Below, one piece after another: positions 1 through 12,142 of a DNA stretch of 64,000 nt (its first letter is position 1; each line of letters opens with the position of its first letter). A program made the translations under genes and the position numbers. The notes under the pieces were generated by a model, which worked only from the letters and a program-made list of their open reading frames with translations, searched no databases and had not been told where the DNA came from. The DNA comes from JAOUEA01 sp963719165 (GTDB lineage: Bacteria > Actinomycetota > UBA4738 > HRBIN12), in NCBI GenBank assembly GCA_963719165.1, contig CAVRAV010000001.1, positions 1,984,001 to 2,048,000 on the forward strand, given 5' to 3'.

Positions 1-2152
1 CGCGGTACGGGTGCGGTTCCCCACCCCGAGCGGCGCGGCATCGCCCGCCTGGGACACCGTCTCGACGATCTCCCCTCGCCGCGTCATCCGAACGCTCGTC
101 GACGCCCGGAGCGGCGAGATCCTGTGGAGCGAGAACCTCGTCCGCTCCGATCAGATCGGCACGGGCCTGGCTTGGCCGCACGCGCCAGGCCCGTTCCCCA
201 ACGGTGGGGGCGTGCAGTCGCCCGTGACGTTCCCGGTCGCGGGGCCCAACGCCCTGTCGGGCAACAACGCGCACGTCTACACCGCCGAGGACGGGGACAT
301 CGGTGTCGACCCGCGCGGCGAGGTCCCCGCCCTCGACGCCGCCTCGCTCTCCTGGATCCAGCCGACGGGCCTCGACACGTCCACCGCCTCCCAGAACTGC
401 AGCCCGGCGACGCCCTGCACCTGGGACCCTCGCGTTCCCTACAGCTGGCAGGCGAACCGCCGCCAGGAAGCCGTGCAGGCCTACTACCTCTTGAACGCGT
501 ACCACGACCACCTCGCCGCGGCGCCGATCGGGTTCACCGAGGCCGCGGGGAACTTCCAGGTGAACAACCACGACGGTGAGGGCGGTCGCGGGGGAGATCC
601 GGTGAACGCGGCGACGCTCGTGGGCGCCGACCTCCGCAGGAACGGCCGGCCGGCGCTCGTCAACGACAGCACGATGTACACACCGCCCGACGGGCGTCCC
701 GGGCGGATGTCCCTGTACCTGTTCCACAAGACCCGGAAGGATCGTGCCTTTCCGGCCGCCGACGGGGCGGGCGACGCCTCCGTGATCTATCACGAGTACA
801 CGCATGGGCTTACCTCCCGCCTCATCACCATGCCCGACGGGAGCGACGCCTTATTCGGGGCCCAATCGAACGCCCTCAGCGAGGGGTGGAGCGATTGGTA
901 CGCCCTCGATACGCTCGTGGGCGGCGGCTACGAGGCGGATACCGCGGCCGTCGACGTGCCGATGGGGGTGTGGGTCAGCGGCGGGGGCGGCGTCCGTTTC
1001 CAGTTCGCCGACTGCCCGGTGGGGACGCCCGCCGCGGGGTGCCCCGACACACCCGGGGGCGCCGGGCCGGGCGGCCTAACGTACGCGGACTTCGGCCACG
1101 TCTTCACGCACCCCGAAGAGCACGCCGACGGGGAGATCTGGCTGCAGACGCTCTGGGAGCTTCGGGATCGGCTCGGCTCCGACGTGGCGGAGAGCCTCGT
1201 GACGCGCGCCATGGAGTTTTCGCCGTCCGCTCCGACGTTCCTCGACATGCGCGACGCGATCCTGGTGGCCGACGCCGAGACCTACGGCGGTGCCCATCAT
1301 GCGGACCTGTGGGACGTGTTCGCCGACCGCGGGATGGGGTTCTTCGCCACCACGAGCGATACGTTCGACCTCCACCCCGTCGCCGACTTCACCACGCCGC
1401 CGTCGTGCCCGGTGGCGTGCGGCACGTTCGCCGGACGTGTGGTGGACCCGAGTGCGGGCGGAGCACCGGTTCCGGGTGCCGTGATCCGGATCGCCGGGGG
1501 TCAGCAAGGCGTCCCCGTGGATCGCTTTACCGTCTCGGGACCAGACGGGCGGTTCACGATCCCCGACGTTCCGAACGCGAGCTACCGCAACGTCGAGGTC
1601 GCCCTCGATGGGTATCCCACCCGGATCCTTCCCGCGGTCAAGGTGGGGGGGAAGCGCCGACGTCGGATCGGCCTCCGCAGGGACTGGGCCGCTTTGTCGG
1701 GCGGCGCCGTCATCGTGGGCTACACCGGGCCGGATCGCTCGGGACCCTCTGGGGAGTGCGGACCCCGCGGCGCGGTGGACGCGTCGCTCGCCACCAGCTG
1801 GCTCACATCGGCCGACGAACCACGATCCCTGACGATCCGCCTCCCGCAACCGGTGCATCTCATGGCGTTCGGCATCGACCCCTCGGCGATCTGCGCGGGT
1901 GCCTTCGCAGACACCAAGGCGCTCGATGTCTGGACCCGCGAACCCCGTGGCCGGTGGATCCTCGCCTTCCGCACCGTGGACGGCCTCCCTGGGGACCGGG
2001 TCAGCGTGGTCCGCCCGCGCGCGGGCCGTGATGACGTCGTGAAGGTTCGGCTCGTGCTGCGCTCGCCCCGTGCGTCGATCCATCAGATGGAGTTCACGGA
2101 ACTGATCGTGCGGGGATACCCTGCGCGCGGTCCGAGCTCAGGCCGCGCCTGA
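1..2152 (+). CDS. Secreted M36 (fungalysin-type) zinc metallopeptidase, 5' end outside window
   Basis: The frame is open to the left edge, so the N-terminus, including any signal peptide and propeptide, is missing. The peptidase domain carries the zinc motif HEYTH (nt 791-805) and a downstream EGWSD (Glu at nt 881-883), the ligand pair of peptidase family M36. After the catalytic domain, at about nt 1410-1680, comes a short Cys-containing segment and a carboxypeptidase-regulatory-like beta-sandwich (GRVVDPS...PDGRFTIPDVP). A C-terminal module that resembles a discoidin/carbohydrate-binding fold (nt 1690-2110) follows. The expected role is extracellular protein degradation with surface or polymer attachment through the C-terminal modules. 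The last 15 bases overlap convergently with the receiver gene on the other strand. The family call is secure; substrate and attachment role are inference. Confidence 0.88.
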   Translation, partial: AVRVRFPTPSGAASPAWDTVSTISPRRVIRTLVDARSGEILWSENLVRSDQIGTGLAWPHAPGPFPNGGGVQSPVTFPVAGPNALSGNNAHVYTAEDGDIGVDPRGEVPALDAASLSWIQPTGLDTSTASQNCSPATPCTWDPRVPYSWQANRRQEAVQAYYLLNAYHDHLAAAPIGFTEAAGNFQVNNHDGEGGRGGDPVNAATLVGADLRRNGRPALVNDSTMYTPPDGRPGRMSLYLFHKTRKDRAFPAADGAGDASVIYHEYTHGLTSRLITMPDGSDALFGAQSNALSEGWSDWYALDTLVGGGYEADTAAVDVPMGVWVSGGGGVRFQFADCPVGTPAAGCPDTPGGAGPGGLTYADFGHVFTHPEEHADGEIWLQTLWELRDRLGSDVAESLVTRAMEFSPSAPTFLDMRDAILVADAETYGGAHHADLWDVFADRGMGFFATTSDTFDLHPVADFTTPPSCPVACGTFAGRVVDPSAGGAPVPGAVIRIAGGQQGVPVDRFTVSGPDGRFTIPDVPNASYRNVEVALDGYPTRILPAVKVGGKRRRRIGLRRDWAALSGGAVIVGYTGPDRSGPSGECGPRGAVDASLATSWLTSADEPRSLTIRLPQPVHLMAFGIDPSAICAGAFADTKALDVWTREPRGRWILAFRTVDGLPGDRVSVVRPRAGRDDVVKVRLVLRSPRASIHQMEFTELIVRGYPARGPSSGRA

Positions 2153-2512
2153 GGCGGCCCAGGCCTCCTCGAGTCGCTCAGGCCCGAACGCCCCCTTCGG
2201 GATGTACGCCGAGGCACCGCATTCGGCGGCGCGGGGCGCGTATTCCTCTTCTTCGTACGTGGAGAGCAGGAGCACGACCACGGCTTCGCTCGCGCCATCG
2301 AGGATCTGCCGGGTGGCGTCGAGCCCATTGATGCCGGGCAGGTTCACATCCATCAGCACCAGGTCGGGCCTGAGTCGCGCGGCCATGCCGACCGAGTCCT
2401 CACCTGTCTCGGCCTCCCCGACCACCTCGAATCCATCGGTGGCATCCACGACCATGTGCGCCGCCATCCGGAACGGAGCCTGGTCATCCACGATCAGCAC
2501 GCGTACGGACAC
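2138..2512 (-). CDS. Stand-alone response-regulator receiver protein
   Basis: This 124-residue protein is a single CheY-like receiver domain: the acidic pair in LIVDD, the phosphoacceptor Asp in LVLMDVNLPG (about residue 55), and the conserved Lys in YIPKG near the end. There is no DNA-binding output domain: the frame stops shortly after the last helix. A GTG at 2512 places the acidic patch at the usual distance from the N-terminus. A longer reading from ATG 2563 adds residues that do not look like a receiver. The receiver resembles those of NarL-type regulators. It may act by protein-protein contact or be a truncated NarL regulator. No cognate kinase lies beside it. Confidence 0.75.
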   Translation of the reverse strand: MSVRVLIVDDQAPFRMAAHMVVDATDGFEVVGEAETGEDSVGMAARLRPDLVLMDVNLPGINGLDATRQILDGASEAVVVLLLSTYEEEEYAPRAAECGASAYIPKGAFGPERLEEAWAASGAA

Positions 2513-2618
2513 TCGTAGCAGCGTGACGACCCCGGCCCTTGTCGCCAAGGGTGCCAGCACCACTCGTGGGGCGCCGGAACGGCTCCACCATCCGCGGTAG
2601 GGAGCGTGGCCGGGGACC

Positions 2619-3732
2619 CTAGGCCGCGATCTCGGCCAACTGCAGGAACGCCCGCTCCAACACGAGCCGCGTATTGAGGTTCAGCTCCTCCGCGAGCTCG
2701 GCGCGGGCTTCCTCGACCCCGGCCAGGCCGCGCGCGGCCCGGGCCACGCTCAGACGGTCATCGGGCGCGAGGTCCGGGTTCAGGAGCAGCTCGGACCCTC
2801 CGCCCACGGCCACCGCGATGCGGTCGCGGAGCAGCGCGGCGACGGCGAGCAGGACCCAGTCCACATAGTCGCGTTCGGCGCGGCGCTCCTTGCGCTTGAA
2901 CCGAACCTCGAGGCGCTTGATGGATCCCCGATAGGCGTCCTCGGGCCGGCCTCGTTCATCGAGGAACGGCGCGAGCTCCGCGTCGAGCTCACCCTTGAGG
3001 TTCTTCTTGTACTCCACAGCCGCGTCCAGAACGATCGTGGCGGCCTCCAACGCGCCGGGCGGCCCTTCGGCGGCATGGATGAGCGCCTCGCGTGCCGCGT
3101 CCCGGAACGCCAGGCCGTCGTCGTTGACCGCCAGCCGTCGCGCCCGTCCGAGGTTCCCCCCCGCCAGGCGCGCCGCGAGGTGTGCGCGAACCTCGGGCAC
3201 TCCTTCGGTGGTGAGCACCCCAACGACGAACGATTCCGAGAGCGCGGTGAACATCACGAGATGGCAGCGCGACACGATGGTGTCGGGCAACTCGTGCGCC
3301 CGAGCCGACAGCAAGAGGAACACGGTTTCGGCGGGCGGCTCCTCGAGGACCTTCAGGAGCGTGTCGGCCGCGGCGGGACTGAGGCGGTCCGCCTCCCGGA
3401 TCACGAAGACCTTCCGGCCGGGTTCGGGGGCGGTTCGCGACGCGGGCGTCCACACCTCGTCGCGGATCGTGTCCACATGGATGTCACGGCCTTCGGGCTC
3501 GATCAGGAACACGTTCGGGTGATGGCCCGCCAACGAGAGCCTGCAGGCCCGACAGGCCCCGCAGCCGCCCTCTGGACACAGGAGCGCGGCCGTGAACGCG
3601 ACGGCGGCCAGCGACTTGCCCGAGCCTTCCGGGCCGCCGCAGAACGTAGGCATGGTGGGGCCGTTGCGCCGCCCCGATCAGGAAGGCCATCGCGGCCGTC
3701 TGCCCGGGGACGCCCTCCAGGACCGAGCTCAT
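2619..3732 (-). CDS. holB: DNA polymerase III delta' subunit, frameshifted by one base
   Basis: Clamp-loader ATPase-fold subunit of the replicative polymerase. The N-terminus (MSSVLEGVPGQ...QRPHHAYVL) is encoded from ATG 3732, but the P-loop (GGPEGSGKS) and the rest lie in another frame. Skipping one base near 3639 (in CTGCGGCGGCCCGG on the minus strand) gives the continuous HAYVL-GGPEGSGKS of this family and a 370-residue protein. A Zn-binding Cys cluster (CPEGGCGACRAC), the LEEPP motif and the SRC box follow. It is last in the leftward run topA - MFS/tmk - holB, with 30 bases between it and the kinase gene. As read, only a protein from ATG 3653 lacking the first 31 residues could be made. 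An assembly indel is most likely because holB is normally essential. Confidence 0.85.
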
Positions 3733-3762
3733 CCCGGCGATGCTATCGCTCGGCGGTGACCA

Positions 3763-5772
3763 TCAAGGCCCACCTGGCTCCATGCCCTCGTCGCGATCGC
3801 GCAGGACGTGATCGAGCGCCTCGCGCACACCGGAGAACACGATCTCCTCGGGCGCGTCCCCCTCCACGACCACGAACCGCTCCGGATGCTCCTCGGCGAT
3901 CTTCAGGTAGGCGTCGGCCACCTTGGTATGGAACGCCTCCCCCTCGAGTTCCAATCGGTCGGGCGCCTCGGTCGAGCGAAGCAACCCCCGCTCGGGTTCG
4001 ACGTGCAGGAGGATGACGAGGTCGGGGAACAGGCCCTGGGTGGCCCAGACGTTGAGGGTGAGCACATCCTGCTCACCGAGCCCGCGAGCCCAGCCCTGGT
4101 AGGCGAGCGAGGAATCGACGTAGCGGTCGCAGATGACGATCTTGCCCTCTGCGAGGGCGGGGCGGATCACCGAGGTCACGGTCTGCGCGCGCGCGGCCGC
4201 GAACAGCAGGGTCTCGCTGCGAGCGTCGAGCTTGCCGGTGCGCGGATCGAGCAGGACGTCGCGGATCTTCTCCCCGAGCTCGGTCCCGCCGGGCTCGCGC
4301 GTGACCAGCACCTCCTGGCCCCGTTCGCGCAGGTACGCCTCCGCGCGCTTGATCTGCGTGCCCTTTCCGGCGCCCTCGACGCCCTCGAAGGCGATGAACA
4401 GCCCGTTGCCCTGCGCGCGCTTCAGCTTGGGCACGAGGATGAGCGGCTGGGGTCGGGAGAGCCGATGCCGCCCGAGGAGGCGGCGGGTGTTGAGTCCGCC
4501 CGCGAGCGCGAGACCGCCTGCGGTCCACAGGGCCATCCGTGTGCCGGAGTGGTCGAACCCGAGTCGCTTGGCATAGACACCCGAGAGGATAGGGAAGATG
4601 GTCAGGGACAGGAAGAGGCCGAGCCGCGAGAGCACCGTGAGCGCCGCGAACGTCCGCCCGCGGTACTCGTCCTCCACGTTCTCTTGCAGCAGCGTGTAGC
4701 CGCTCACCCACGCGAGGCCGCAGAAGGCCCCGAGCCACACCGCCACCAGCGCTGCCCACGCCAGGGTGGGCATGGCGGCCAACAGGAACAACGTGCAGGC
4801 GGCCGCGACCATGGCCCAGACGAAGGAGAGGTCGCGCTCGAAGAACTTGGTGACCTCGTTGCTGCCCGCCATGCCGATGGCCATCCCGATCCCGAAGGCC
4901 GTCACCATGACGCCCCATCCTGCGGGTCCCGCGTCGAGGGCGTCGGTGACGAAGGGCGACCCGAGCGCGAGCACCGCGCCGACGGAGGCGAACGCGACCA
5001 CGATGCCCGCCGTCATCGCCGAGGCGATGGAGTCCTCGCGGAGGAACCGCACACCATCGCCGATGTCGTGCCACACGCGCGAGAGGTCGAACCGCCCGCG
5101 CCCGGCTCCGGTGGGCGGGGGGATGGGCACGCCGCTCACCATCGCCGCGGAGAACACGAACGTGCCCGCGTCGAGCAGAAGTGGGAGCGACTCCGGATGC
5201 GCGCCCAGGACTGGCAGCTGCGTGTGCAGCGCGGTGCTGAGCCCGGCCAGAACGGCGAACACGGCGCCGCCCAGCGGCAACGTCGCGTACGTGCTGACGA
5301 GGCCGATCGAGTTCGCGTTCGCCAATTGACGGCGCGGCACGATGTTGGGCAGGGACGCGTCGCGCGCCGGCGACCACAGCAGGGAAAGGCATTCGATGGC
5401 GAAGGACAGCAGGTAGATCGCCCAGAGCGTTCGCACGAACGCCATCGAGGCGTACATCGCGCCGCGCCCTAGGTCGGCGATGATCATGACCTGCTTGCGG
5501 TTCACGCGGTCGATCAGCGCGCCCGCGATGGGGCCGAACAGGATCGCGGGAAGCATCCGTGCGATCATCACCCCGCCGATCGCGAACCCGGCCGCCGTCC
5601 CGGAGACGCTCGCGACGAGCGACGTCACCGCCACGAAACCCACCCAGTCTCCGAGCGAGGAGATCGCCATGGCCGCCAGGAGACGTGAGAAGGCGCCGTG
5701 GGTCAGCAGGTCCTTCAGGGTGGCCGGCTTGGTCCCGCGGAGGGCGGCGACCTCATCGGCGAAGCTGGACAC
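3763..5772 (-). CDS. tmk: Bifunctional MFS transporter - thymidylate kinase fusion
   Basis: This 669-residue fusion has an N-terminal major-facilitator domain (about residues 1-440; roughly 12 hydrophobic segments; motif-A-like GALIDRVNRK) joined by a short basic linker to a complete dTMP kinase (about residues 457-660). The kinase keeps the P-loop FEGVEGAGKGTQ, the TREPGGTELGE segment and the DRY motif in CDRYVDSSLAYQG. It makes dTDP from dTMP for DNA synthesis; what the MFS half carries is unknown. Its ATG is 6 bases from the topA stop, which argues for co-transcription with topA and holB. Such fusions are known in actinobacterial lineages, so this is unlikely to be an assembly join. Membrane tethering of the kinase is inference. 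Confidence 0.92.
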   Translation of the reverse strand: MSSFADEVAALRGTKPATLKDLLTHGAFSRLLAAMAISSLGDWVGFVAVTSLVASVSGTAAGFAIGGVMIARMLPAILFGPIAGALIDRVNRKQVMIIADLGRGAMYASMAFVRTLWAIYLLSFAIECLSLLWSPARDASLPNIVPRRQLANANSIGLVSTYATLPLGGAVFAVLAGLSTALHTQLPVLGAHPESLPLLLDAGTFVFSAAMVSGVPIPPPTGAGRGRFDLSRVWHDIGDGVRFLREDSIASAMTAGIVVAFASVGAVLALGSPFVTDALDAGPAGWGVMVTAFGIGMAIGMAGSNEVTKFFERDLSFVWAMVAAACTLFLLAAMPTLAWAALVAVWLGAFCGLAWVSGYTLLQENVEDEYRGRTFAALTVLSRLGLFLSLTIFPILSGVYAKRLGFDHSGTRMALWTAGGLALAGGLNTRRLLGRHRLSRPQPLILVPKLKRAQGNGLFIAFEGVEGAGKGTQIKRAEAYLRERGQEVLVTREPGGTELGEKIRDVLLDPRTGKLDARSETLLFAAARAQTVTSVIRPALAEGKIVICDRYVDSSLAYQGWARGLGEQDVLTLNVWATQGLFPDLVILLHVEPERGLLRSTEAPDRLELEGEAFHTKVADAYLKIAEEHPERFVVVEGDAPEEIVFSGVREALDHVLRDRDEGMEPGGP

Positions 5773-5778
5773 CGGCGG

Positions 5779-8352
<2,574 letters not shown>

Positions 8353-8470
8353 GGGGCGGACCTTTCTCGGACCGAGGTGTCCGTGGGTGCCCGGCGCGCG
8401 TTCGTCGACCGGTCCCTTGGGCGGGGACGGTACCACCGACTCGTGCCGGGATCGTGCAGGAGAAACCTCC

Positions 8471-9217
8471 ATGAGACCCGCACAGACCCCGCAGAACGCG
8501 CTGGTACGGTTCCGTTATTCCCCGAGCCGATCGGATCCCGTGCACGCCGTTGCCGTCCTGACCGACCAGATCACCAGCCTGCTCAGCCAGTACGGCTACG
8601 CCGGGATCTTCGTGCTGATGCTCCTGGAATCGGCGTGCGTCCCGGTCCCGAGCGAGGTCACGATGCTCTTCGGCGGGGCGCTCACCAGCGCGGCGTTCGC
8701 CGGGACGGGCAACGAGCTCACCCTGCTGTGGGTGATCTTGGCGGGGGTGGCGGGGAACCTCGTGGGTTCGTGGCTCGCCTACGGGGCGGGCGCGGCGGGC
8801 GGGCGGCCGCTCGTCGATCGGTTCGGCCGGTATCTCCTGATCCGACCTCACGAGGTCGAGCGCGCTCACACCTTCTTCGAGCGCCGGGGGGACGCCACGG
8901 TCCTGGTGGCGCGGCTGATCCCCGTCGTGCGGACCTTCATCAGCCTGCCGGCGGGCGTCGCAGAGATGGCGGTGGGTAAGTTCACGCTCTTCACCACGCT
9001 CGGCTGCATACCGTTCGTCACGGGCCTCGCGCTCCTGGGGCATGCGGCCGGGGCGAACTGGCCGAAGGTGGAGCGATTCCTCGCCCCCTTCTCGTGGCTG
9101 ATCCTGGGCGTGCTCGTGGTGCTCGGGAGCGTCTACGTGGCACGCCGCTGGCGTCAGGTCCGGGCCGAGTACGCCGCCATCGACGCCCGACGAGAGGCCT
9201 CGGGGCCCGAGGCGTAA
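8471..9217 (+). CDS. DedA/SNARE-associated family membrane protein
   Basis: This 248-residue multi-spanning membrane protein belongs to the DedA family, some members of which flip or scramble phospholipid or undecaprenyl-phosphate carriers. Family marks are the ESACVPVPSEV re-entrant segment near the N-terminus and the RLIPVVRTFISLPAGVAEM segment in the second half. ATG 8471 follows AGGAGA at a 7-base spacing. A GTG at 8540 would also leave an intact family domain but has no visible ribosome site. The gene diverges from topA with about 118 bases between start codons, which must hold both promoters. The terminal hydrophobic helix is followed by a short charged tail. Substrate is not deducible. 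Confidence 0.88.
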   Translation: MRPAQTPQNALVRFRYSPSRSDPVHAVAVLTDQITSLLSQYGYAGIFVLMLLESACVPVPSEVTMLFGGALTSAAFAGTGNELTLLWVILAGVAGNLVGSWLAYGAGAAGGRPLVDRFGRYLLIRPHEVERAHTFFERRGDATVLVARLIPVVRTFISLPAGVAEMAVGKFTLFTTLGCIPFVTGLALLGHAAGANWPKVERFLAPFSWLILGVLVVLGSVYVARRWRQVRAEYAAIDARREASGPEA

Positions 9218-9224
9218 CGCGTCC

Positions 9225-9704
9225 TCACAGGTTCGCGAGCATGGTCCAGCTGTCGCCTTGTTCTCCCACCTTCTCGAAGCCCACGCGCTGGTACATCATC
9301 CGCGAGCGGTTGTGCACCGCGACCGAGAGCGACAGCGCCTGGAACCCCTCCTCCCGCGCGTTCACCATGGCAGAGCGCAGCAGCGTGCCTCCGATCCCCT
9401 TCCGCCGATGGAGTGGCGCCACCGCGATCGAAAGCTCGGGGGTCTTGTCGTCCACGAATCCGAAGCCGGGAAGCTCCTCGGTGAAGAGCCGGTACCACGC
9501 CGCGCCCACGGGCTCGCCGTCGATCTCCCCGACGGTGCCGCCGTCGCCCGGGCGGCCCCAGTCCTCGTGGTAGCGACGCAGCATGGGCTCGTCCAACACC
9601 TCCTGCATCGGCTCGCGCGGCCAGTCGGGGTTCCACCGGGCGGCCTCGTACATCATGGTCTTGAGGAACGCGTAATCGTCCTTGGTGACCGGCCGGATGT
9701 TCAT
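9225..9704 (-). CDS. GNAT-family N-acetyltransferase
   Basis: 159 residues from ATG 9704, which follows GGGAGGGG. This start fits the typical opening MNIRPVTKDDYAFLK; a longer reading to 9773 has no support. The acetyl-CoA-binding signature of the GNAT fold is present as IAVAPLHRRKGIGGTLLRSA, followed by the beta5-alpha4 segment ALSLSVAVHNRSRMMYQRVGF, where Asn and Tyr are usual cofactor and catalytic positions. The acceptor (small amine, antibiotic or protein N-terminus) cannot be told. The gene lies tail-to-tail with dedA, with 7 bases between stops, and faces away from the permease upstream of it. Confidence 0.85.
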   Translation of the reverse strand: MNIRPVTKDDYAFLKTMMYEAARWNPDWPREPMQEVLDEPMLRRYHEDWGRPGDGGTVGEIDGEPVGAAWYRLFTEELPGFGFVDDKTPELSIAVAPLHRRKGIGGTLLRSAMVNAREEGFQALSLSVAVHNRSRMMYQRVGFEKVGEQGDSWTMLANL

Positions 9705-9759
9705 GTCCCCTCCCGTCGGCGTGCCCAGCTCAAACCTAGCGCAGGCCGCGCCCGCCGTC

Positions 9760-12078
9760 CTAGGCTTGCACACCCGCCCTGGCGTCGACGGGCGCCAACG
9801 CGAACGGAACGCTCGTGAGGACCGCCCCCGCCTCGAATAGGAAGAGGCGCTTCACGAAGATCGCGTTCTGGTTGTGAAGGATGAGATGCCGCCACTTGTG
9901 CACGATCAGTTCCGGGATGATCACGTTCACGATCGTGTCCGCCCGCGCCGTATGCCGGCGAACCTCAGCGAGCATCGGGCCCGTGAGGTCGCGGAAGGGG
10001 GCCTCCACGACATCGAGAGGGATCGGGAGCTGCGAGCTCCACCAGCGCTCTTCCAATCGGTGGGCCTGGTCCGGATCGAGGTCGAAATAGATCGCCCGCG
10101 TATCCGCGGCATTCAGGGACTGGGCGTAGTTGACCGCACGGATGGTGACATCGTTCACGCTGGAGACGAAGACGAGTGTGACGGTGCGCTGGGGGATGAG
10201 CGGGGTGGCGTCGGCCTCGCCCGTGATCGGCACCGGAACGTCGGTTACGACGACGTTGGCCTCGCGAAGCAGCCCGGCCTTGAGCCGGATCAGGTCACGT
10301 CTCCTCACGAGGTAGGAGAACAGGCGCTCCCGGACGATCTCCGGGACGACCACCGTGACGAAGTCCCTCTCCTCCCGAGGCAGGGTTCCGATGAAGGCTC
10401 GCATCTGGTGCAAGAGGTCCCGCCCGGGCGGCATGACCTCGAGCTTCGGCGCATCCCCGGCGAACGTCGACCATCGTTCGGCCGCATCGGATGCCCCTGG
10501 GGTAACGCAGTGAAGCTCGGCGGGACGGAAGGACCTGATATATCCGAGCGCCTCCGCGGTCGCAGCATCGAGATCGCGCACCAGGAGGATCACGCGGTTC
10601 GTGCCGCCCACCTCGGCCCGGGCGGCGCCGCGTCGCAGCTGCCCTGCAACGGAGACGTAGTGGCTGTGGATCGCGCGCAACACCGGGATGATCAAGGCGA
10701 TGACGAGGATGGTCAGCCAAGCCCCTCGTATGAACTTGGTGAGCGTGACCACGACGAGCACGATTCCGGTCGTGGTGGCGCCGATCACGTTGACCGCCAT
10801 CGATCGGCGCCATCCCTTCACGGCCTCAGCACCCTTCCGCGCCTCGGCGCGCCAGTGCCGGACCATGCCTGTCTGGGACAGCGTGAACGACGTGAATACG
10901 CCCACCACATACATCTGGATCAGCTTGTTCAGGTTGGCGTCGAACGCATAGATCACGAGACACGCCGCAACCCCTAGGCCGAGTATCCCGTTCGAGAACA
11001 CGAGTCGGTCCCCACGGTTCATGAATTGGCGGGGCATGTATCGATCGCGGGCCAGGATCGAAGAGAGCCTCGGGAAGTCCTGGAACGCGGTGTTGGCAGC
11101 CAACACGAGGATCGCGGCGGTGAATCCTTGAACGATGTAGAACAAGACTCCGCCACCGAACACCGTGTGCGCGATCTGGCCGAGCACGGAGCGCTGCTCG
11201 CTCACCGTGATGTTGGGGATATGGGTGGCTAACCAGGAGATCGACATGAACGTCGAGATCCCGATGGTGCCCATGATCGCCAACGTGGCCGCGGCGTTTC
11301 GCGATTGCGGGCGCCGGAACGCCGGGACGCCGTCGGAGATCGCCTCGACGCCGGTCAGCGCGGTCGACCCGGATGAGAACGCGCGCAACAAGAACCAGAG
11401 CGAGACGGTCCCGGCCGTCGCGGCCAGTCCCGGCACGGGTTGGATCACCTCAGCTGCGGGACACCCTCCGATACATCGGTAGAAACCCACGGCCGCCATG
11501 CCGACCACGCAGAGGATGAAGCCGTACGTGGGGACGGCGAAGAGCGTCCCCGATTCCCGCACCCCGCGGAGATTCGCCAGCGTGATGAGCAGGACGAAGC
11601 ACACGGCCAGTAGGACCTTGTGCTGCTGCAGCGAGGGCAGGGCCGACGTGATGGCCACCGCACCTGCCACGGTCGAAACCACGACGGTCAGCATGTAGTC
11701 GACGAGCAGCGCCGAGGCGGCGATCAACCCCGGCGTCTGTCCGAGGTTTTCCTTGGTCACGAGATACGCGCCGCCGCCCTTCGAATACACCCTCACCGTC
11801 TGGCGGTACGACGCGATCACGATCACCATGAGGGTCGCCACCGCCACCGTGATCGGCATGGCTAGGTGGGCCGCGCTCGCACTGACGGTGAGCAATACCA
11901 AAAGGATCTCTTCCGTGGCATAGGCGACGGAAGAAAGCGCATCCGAGGAGAACACGGGGAGGGCAAGGATCTTCGGCAGCAGCGTGTGCTCGAGCCCTGA
12001 GCTCGCTACGGCTCTTCCCACGAGCAGACGCTTGAGGACACCTCCGGACTGACTCACGGGAGAGGCGGTTCGAGACAT
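9760..12078 (-). CDS. KimA-like (KUP/APC-type) potassium permease with tandem cytoplasmic domains
   Basis: 772 residues. The membrane part (about 35-490, some 12 helices) strongly resembles Bacillus KimA/YdaO: VFSSDALSSVAYATEEIL, SYRQTVRVYSKGGGAYLVTKE, SGSTALTGVEAISDGVPAF and ILVLAANTAFQDFPRLSSI. KimA imports K+ with protons and is controlled by c-di-AMP in Firmicutes. The C-terminal 280 residues hold two USP-like alpha/beta units; the second carries ELIVHKWRHLILHNQ, close to the single C-terminal unit of KimA, and the first is extra. The gene lies 64 bases downstream of a KdpE/KdpD-like pair on the same strand, so it probably belongs to their operon. A hairpin sits in the gap. K+ specificity is inferred from family and context. 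Confidence 0.85.
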   Translation of the reverse strand: MSRTASPVSQSGGVLKRLLVGRAVASSGLEHTLLPKILALPVFSSDALSSVAYATEEILLVLLTVSASAAHLAMPITVAVATLMVIVIASYRQTVRVYSKGGGAYLVTKENLGQTPGLIAASALLVDYMLTVVVSTVAGAVAITSALPSLQQHKVLLAVCFVLLITLANLRGVRESGTLFAVPTYGFILCVVGMAAVGFYRCIGGCPAAEVIQPVPGLAATAGTVSLWFLLRAFSSGSTALTGVEAISDGVPAFRRPQSRNAAATLAIMGTIGISTFMSISWLATHIPNITVSEQRSVLGQIAHTVFGGGVLFYIVQGFTAAILVLAANTAFQDFPRLSSILARDRYMPRQFMNRGDRLVFSNGILGLGVAACLVIYAFDANLNKLIQMYVVGVFTSFTLSQTGMVRHWRAEARKGAEAVKGWRRSMAVNVIGATTTGIVLVVVTLTKFIRGAWLTILVIALIIPVLRAIHSHYVSVAGQLRRGAARAEVGGTNRVILLVRDLDAATAEALGYIRSFRPAELHCVTPGASDAAERWSTFAGDAPKLEVMPPGRDLLHQMRAFIGTLPREERDFVTVVVPEIVRERLFSYLVRRRDLIRLKAGLLREANVVVTDVPVPITGEADATPLIPQRTVTLVFVSSVNDVTIRAVNYAQSLNAADTRAIYFDLDPDQAHRLEERWWSSQLPIPLDVVEAPFRDLTGPMLAEVRRHTARADTIVNVIIPELIVHKWRHLILHNQNAIFVKRLFLFEAGAVLTSVPFALAPVDARAGVQA

Positions 12079-12102
12079 GCGGCCTGCATGCTATTGCGTC
12101 GG

Positions 12103-12123
12103 CGCGAGCCTTGGCGGCTCGCG
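12103..12123 (-). promoter_or_regulatory. Hairpin between response-regulator and kimA-like genes
   Basis: CGCGAGCC and GGCTCGCG form a perfect 8-bp stem with a 5-base loop in the 64-base gap between the regulator stop (12143) and the permease start (12078). No T-run follows in the leftward direction. It could tune read-through or protect mRNA between genes of one operon. Weak evidence. Confidence 0.35.
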
Positions 12124-12142
12124 AGCTCGCCCCGACCCCCGT

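Noticed and set aside
2513..2563. N-terminal extension of the receiver protein to ATG 2563
   Set aside because: The added residues do not resemble receiver sequence. GTG 2512 starts the domain at the normal position.
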